A stretch of 64,000 nt of DNA from Rhodopirellula sp. P2. Lineage in GTDB: Bacteria; Planctomycetota; Planctomycetia; Pirellulales; Pirellulaceae. Positions 61,801-64,000 of this stretch are shown here, one piece after another. The first letter of the stretch is position 1, and every line of letters starts with the position of its first letter. Below the pieces are notes generated by a model that had not been told where the DNA came from, ran no database searches, and saw only the letters and a program-made list of their open reading frames with translations. A program made the translations under genes and the position numbers. The DNA lies in the NCBI RefSeq assembly GCF_028768465.1, contig NZ_CP118225.1, forward strand, positions 248,001 to 312,000, given 5' to 3'.

Positions 61801-61990
61801 GCCGATGGCCCTTTCGACCAGTGATGGTGCCGAGATGCAGCGTCCTTTGGCGACCGTTGTGATCGGTGGTCTGATCACCTCAACGTTGCTGACCTCGCTG
61901 GTGATCCCCACGATTTACCCTTGGTTTGCCCGTGGTCTGGATGACGTGAAGCTCACCCGTCACAACGAGGCTGGCCCCATGTTGAGTTAA
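58880..61990 (+). CDS. CzcA/CusA-family heavy-metal RND permease, DSS-type TM4
   Basis: 1,036 residues. LPIDAVPDMTNVQVQVVT after TM1 and DFGLIVDSSVIMVEN in TM4 (D396, D402, E409) mark a heavy-metal RND pump. DSS replaces the DGA of the pump at 28744-31863, so the two belong to different HME subgroups and may export different ions. GGYVIHHGEQRFIRG and the TM10-12 region (FSISAGVGFIALFGVAVLNG) are conserved. No methionine triad of the CusA type was identified. It is co-directional with its adaptor gene; no outer-membrane factor gene follows. Confidence 0.95.
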   Translation: MLTKIIELSLVNRGLVIILTMLMAAAGVYSALNLPIDAVPDMTNVQVQVVTDAGSLSPVEVERYVTYPVENTMGGLPDVEELRSVSKFGISVVTIVFQEGTDIYHARQLVTERLGDAAADIPPGYGTPTVGPLTTALGEILQFEVRSDRHSPMELRTMLEWEISPKLRQVPGVTEINTHGGYYKTFEVQPDPDRMTSYGIPMELLFQRLQANNNTSGGGYVIHHGEQRFIRGVSLLENEADIESVVIRREPDGNPILLGDIATVSIEPMTRQGAVTRDGRGEVVTGLVMMLIGENSREVVELAKERLQEIEITLPKGVHLEVTYDRAALIGRTLKTVLTNLTEGGMLVIVVLLLMLGNLRAGIIVALAIPLSMLFATNVMAYTGVTASLMSLGAIDFGLIVDSSVIMVENCIRKLSHDNGDAKHEDVIRDAAVEVRKPTMFGELIIAVVFLPILLLEGTEGKLFRPMALTVLFALGGSMILSLSFMPAMASIFLPKKMKEEDVLLVRIVKFFYEPLVTRAIKHPFVTVAIALTVFALSLPMGRHLGAEFMPRLEEGDLLVEALRLPSATLEGSIEMSTQIENILKEYPEVETVFSKTGRPEIANDVMGVHQTDVWVLLKPVHDWPEQKTRDELIEQMSDELNANVPGVAFGFTQPIEMRVDELVAGVKADVAVLLYGDDMEVLGEKGKEIEAVLRSIPGAVDVKADYQANLSTLTIKTKPQALAQYGIDAQTVLDVVSSLGGHQVGQVFEGRARYPIMVRVPQQWRENLSLLEQVPVADSNGKSVPLKELTDIRLEETPPTIEHEGNRRRTFISANVRGRDVATFVTEAQTAVAEQVEFAPGYEVRWGGDFENLQSASKRLAIITPIVLMIIMLLLHTSLGSMRLALLIFLAVPMAASGGIIALYLREMPFSISAGVGFIALFGVAVLNGLVWVSAAEHSRKSGMPLQDVSHDTALVRLRPVLMTALVASLGFLPMALSTSDGAEMQRPLATVVIGGLITSTLLTSLVIPTIYPWFARGLDDVKLTRHNEAGPMLS

Positions 61991-62746
61991 GCCCCACCCG
62001 AGAGCGTCCAAGTCGCCTGGCTTTTGACTCCACCTTGCCGCACTCGGTCGCGAGACTTCAAGGTGGGCAGCGATCCCTGACTTCATTGATCGACGAACCT
62101 GTTTGTGAATGCCTTCTCAAAAAGGATCGTGGGCGAAAGCCCCTGCCCGCCACCTTTCACACCCAATCCCCCCAGGAAGGAACCATTCGGTAAGAACCAG
62201 CATGCTTTCGCGGAATGGCGCAAGCAGGCGGCTGATTGAGTCCCCCGAAGCGTAACGAGCTAGTTGATTTAGTCAGCCGGAACGCGATCGCGTCTGGTTC
62301 GTTTCCGGTAACCGTGGGCGAGCGTTGGACTGTCAAAAGGTTGGTATTAACACCGCCTTGGACTGCGCAGGTTTTGTTCCTCGACTTCGCCCCAACGGGG
62401 CAGCCCTATGCCAGCCCAGGGCAACGCCCTGGGTTGTGGCGGGACCAAGATGACAAAGCCCCAACGGGGCGGTCCTAGCGGATTTTGGGGAGTCTTTCTT
62501 AGGGCCGCCCCGTTGGGGCTTGTGTCGGAATTTCCGTAACGAAACCCCAGGCGATGCCTGGGGCTATCTTAGAGCTGCCCCGTTGGGGCGTACGAAAGAA
62601 CAGAAGCCAACAACGCATCATCCGTGTCAACACCAAAGATTGAACAGCCCAGGCTAGCGCCCATCGGCTGATCGTTCAACCTGAAGTCGGGAAGTCCTTT
62701 CGGGAAAGTTCCTTCCCAACGAAATGAGCGTCTGCGAACGGGGAGC
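61991..62746. other. Intergenic region with hairpins and REP-like repeats
   Basis: 756 bp between the RND stop and the stop of the convergent sigma-54 regulator gene. An imperfect terminator-like pair CCACCTTG (62030-62037) and CAAGGTGG (62059-62066), with a nested CTCG/CGAG stem, follows the RND gene but has no T-run. The REP-like block 62389-62589 is listed separately. Short reading frames here (for example 62236-62478) show no domain. Confidence 0.6.
62389..62589. repeat. REP/BIME-like palindromic repeat block
   Basis: GCCCCAACGGGGC occurs at 62389-62401 and 62458-62470, and its reverse complement at 62507-62519 and 62577-62589. The spacing is 69 and 70 bp, so the block is two inverted copies of one unit. 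Each unit encloses its own hairpin: CCCAGGGC/GCCCTGGG in the first and CCCCAGGC/GCCTGGGG in the second. No reading frame is convincing. It sits between convergent genes. Confidence 0.85.
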
Positions 62747-64000
62747 TCAGCTCGCAAAGTCCGCGGCTTCGATCCCCAGCGACTTCAGCTTGCTCCGCAG
62801 GGTCACGCGGCTGATCCCGAGCAGAGTCGCTGCCTTGAGTTGGTTGCCAGCCGTGTGCGTGAGCACTTGACGCAACAGTTGACGCTCGGCGATGGAAATG
62901 GCTTCGGCGTACAAGTTGTCCGTGCCAGCCTCAAGCCGCTCTGCAACGAATTTCTCCGAGAGAAACTCTGGGCCCGTGGAATCCTCGGCGTTTCCGCGAA
63001 CGTCACCCAGGGGCGGCAAGAAATCGGGCAACAGAACATTGCCGCGAGCGGTCAGCAACGATTGCTTCATCACGCTTTCGAGTTCACGCACATTCCCAGG
63101 CCAGTGATAGGCCCCCAGCACTTCCAGTGTCTCCGGCGCGATCGTGCGAATGTCTTTTCCGAATTCATTGCTGTAGCGGCGCAGGAAGTACTCCGCCAAC
63201 ACTCGCAGGTCATCCTCGCGTTCTCGCAGCGGCGGCAACTGAATCGTGACCACACTGAGTCGAAAGTACAGATCCGATCGAAACAGCCCTTCGGAAACCA
63301 ACTGCTTCAAATCATGATTGGTGGCGGCAATGATCCGGACATCAACCTGGATGGGTGTGTTGCCGCCGACACGTTCAAAGGTTTGATCCTGCAAGACCCG
63401 CAGCAGCTTGGCCTGAGTCATCGGCGACATATCGCCAACCTCATCCAAGAACAACGTGCCCCCATCTGCCTGCTGAAGTTTCCCGATGCGTTGCCGGTGC
63501 GCGTCGGTGAACGCTCCTTTTTCATGCCCGAAGATTTCGCTTTCCAACAACGCGTCCGGGATCGCAGCACAATTGATCGCTTGAAACGGTCCGGTGGACC
63601 GGGCGCTGTGATGGTAGATCGCTTGGGCAACGACCTCCTTGCCAGTCCCGCTTTCGCCCAGCAACAGCACCGTTAGGTTCTGCGAAGCCACACGACCGAT
63701 GGCCTTGTAGACCTCCTTCATCGCGTTGCAGCGACCGACAATCGCATCCCCCGTCGACTCTTTGTCGGCATCTGATTCGGCGAGCACTGGCTGAACGCGG
63801 ACCATCCGGCTGAGCTTGAACGCTTTGTCGAGCAGCGTCCGGATCTCGTCCAGTTCAAGTGGTTTGAACAGGTAGTCGTACGCTCCCAGCTTGGTCGCTT
63901 CGATTGCGGACTGAACCGTCCCATGCCCCGTGATGAAGATGAACGGAACTCGGGCGTCCAATTCTCGCAATCGCTTGAAGAGCTCCAACCCACTGACATC
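62747..64000 (-). CDS. Sigma-54-dependent response regulator (NtrC/AtoC type), 5' truncated
   Basis: 417 codons are visible and the frame runs off the right edge. The receiver domain end is present (DVSGLELFKRLRELD, FIFITGHGTV, YDYLFKPLELDEI with the conserved Lys); the phosphoacceptor Asp lies outside the window. The AAA+ domain has Walker A GESGTGKE, a sigma-54-contact loop reading GAFTDA instead of GAFTGA, and Walker B GGTLFLDEVGDM with the R-finger region. A Fis-type HTH ends it (NQLKAATLLGISRVTLRSKL). It activates sigma-54 promoters when phosphorylated by a histidine kinase that is not visible. It converges on the metal RND gene. Confidence 0.95.
   Translation of the reverse strand, partial: DVSGLELFKRLRELDARVPFIFITGHGTVQSAIEATKLGAYDYLFKPLELDEIRTLLDKAFKLSRMVRVQPVLAESDADKESTGDAIVGRCNAMKEVYKAIGRVASQNLTVLLLGESGTGKEVVAQAIYHHSARSTGPFQAINCAAIPDALLESEIFGHEKGAFTDAHRQRIGKLQQADGGTLFLDEVGDMSPMTQAKLLRVLQDQTFERVGGNTPIQVDVRIIAATNHDLKQLVSEGLFRSDLYFRLSVVTIQLPPLREREDDLRVLAEYFLRRYSNEFGKDIRTIAPETLEVLGAYHWPGNVRELESVMKQSLLTARGNVLLPDFLPPLGDVRGNAEDSTGPEFLSEKFVAERLEAGTDNLYAEAISIAERQLLRQVLTHTAGNQLKAATLLGISRVTLRSKLKSLGIEAADFAS

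Overview
The window looks like chromosome of a planctomycete close to Rhodopirellula/Pirellulaceae. The reasons are high GC, a giant Ala/Gly/Asp/Thr-rich adhesin-like gene, weak or absent Shine-Dalgarno sites for many genes, palindromic GC-rich repeats between genes, and many metal and sulfur genes with planctomycete-style sequences. This is inference from style; no rRNA marker is present.

Layout. (1) 3-25808, + strand: one open reading frame of about 8,600 codons, cut at the left edge, encoding a secreted repeat protein. Its order is N-terminal HG-x-TG modules, a long beta-helix-like repeat region, Calx-beta-like modules, RTX-type Ca-binding repeats with a nearly identical 342-bp tandem array, a PKD-like domain and a final RTX block. 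(2) 26.0-28.4 kb: a TMEM14-like membrane protein, a nitroreductase-family protein and a CDF metal transporter. (3) 28.7-34.1 kb, - strand: a His-rich exported protein, a periplasmic adaptor and a CzcA-type RND pump, forming a metal-efflux operon with its own candidate promoter. (4) 34.2-40.2 kb: a Bcr/CflA-like MFS exporter, then an arsenic island. The island has arsR-acr3 on +, facing arsD-arsA on -; arsA is followed by the scar of a fused thioredoxin/ArsG-type remnant, and a 143-bp inverted-repeat element lies between the two arms.

(5) 40.3-56.95 kb, - strand: sixteen co-directional genes behind one well-formed promoter whose spacer holds a palindrome. In transcription order they are an ArsR-family regulator, rhodanese-DUF2892, TauE/SafE exporter, persulfide-dioxygenase-like MBL with two rhodanese domains, secreted DsrE-like protein, DUF3365 haem lipoprotein, periplasmic rhodanese, FAD oxidoreductase, adaptor, RND permease, small BON-like protein, second adaptor, ABC permease, ABC ATPase, exported SAM-methyltransferase and TsdA-like dihaem cytochrome. 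From the periplasmic rhodanese to the methyltransferase every junction overlaps by 1, 4 or 8 nt. I read this as a reactive-sulfur handling and export system joining sulfur oxidation enzymes to an RND and an ABC exporter. It is the best candidate for an undescribed system here; its substrate is unknown.

(6) 57.0-62.0 kb, + strand: a second heavy-metal adaptor/RND pair preceded by a 23-bp palindrome. (7) 62.0-62.7 kb: an intergenic region with a REP-like palindromic element. (8) 62.7-64.0 kb, - strand: a sigma-54-dependent response regulator cut by the right edge. No outer-membrane factor gene accompanies any of the three RND pumps. I recognised no tRNA, rRNA, CRISPR array, insertion sequence or transposase.
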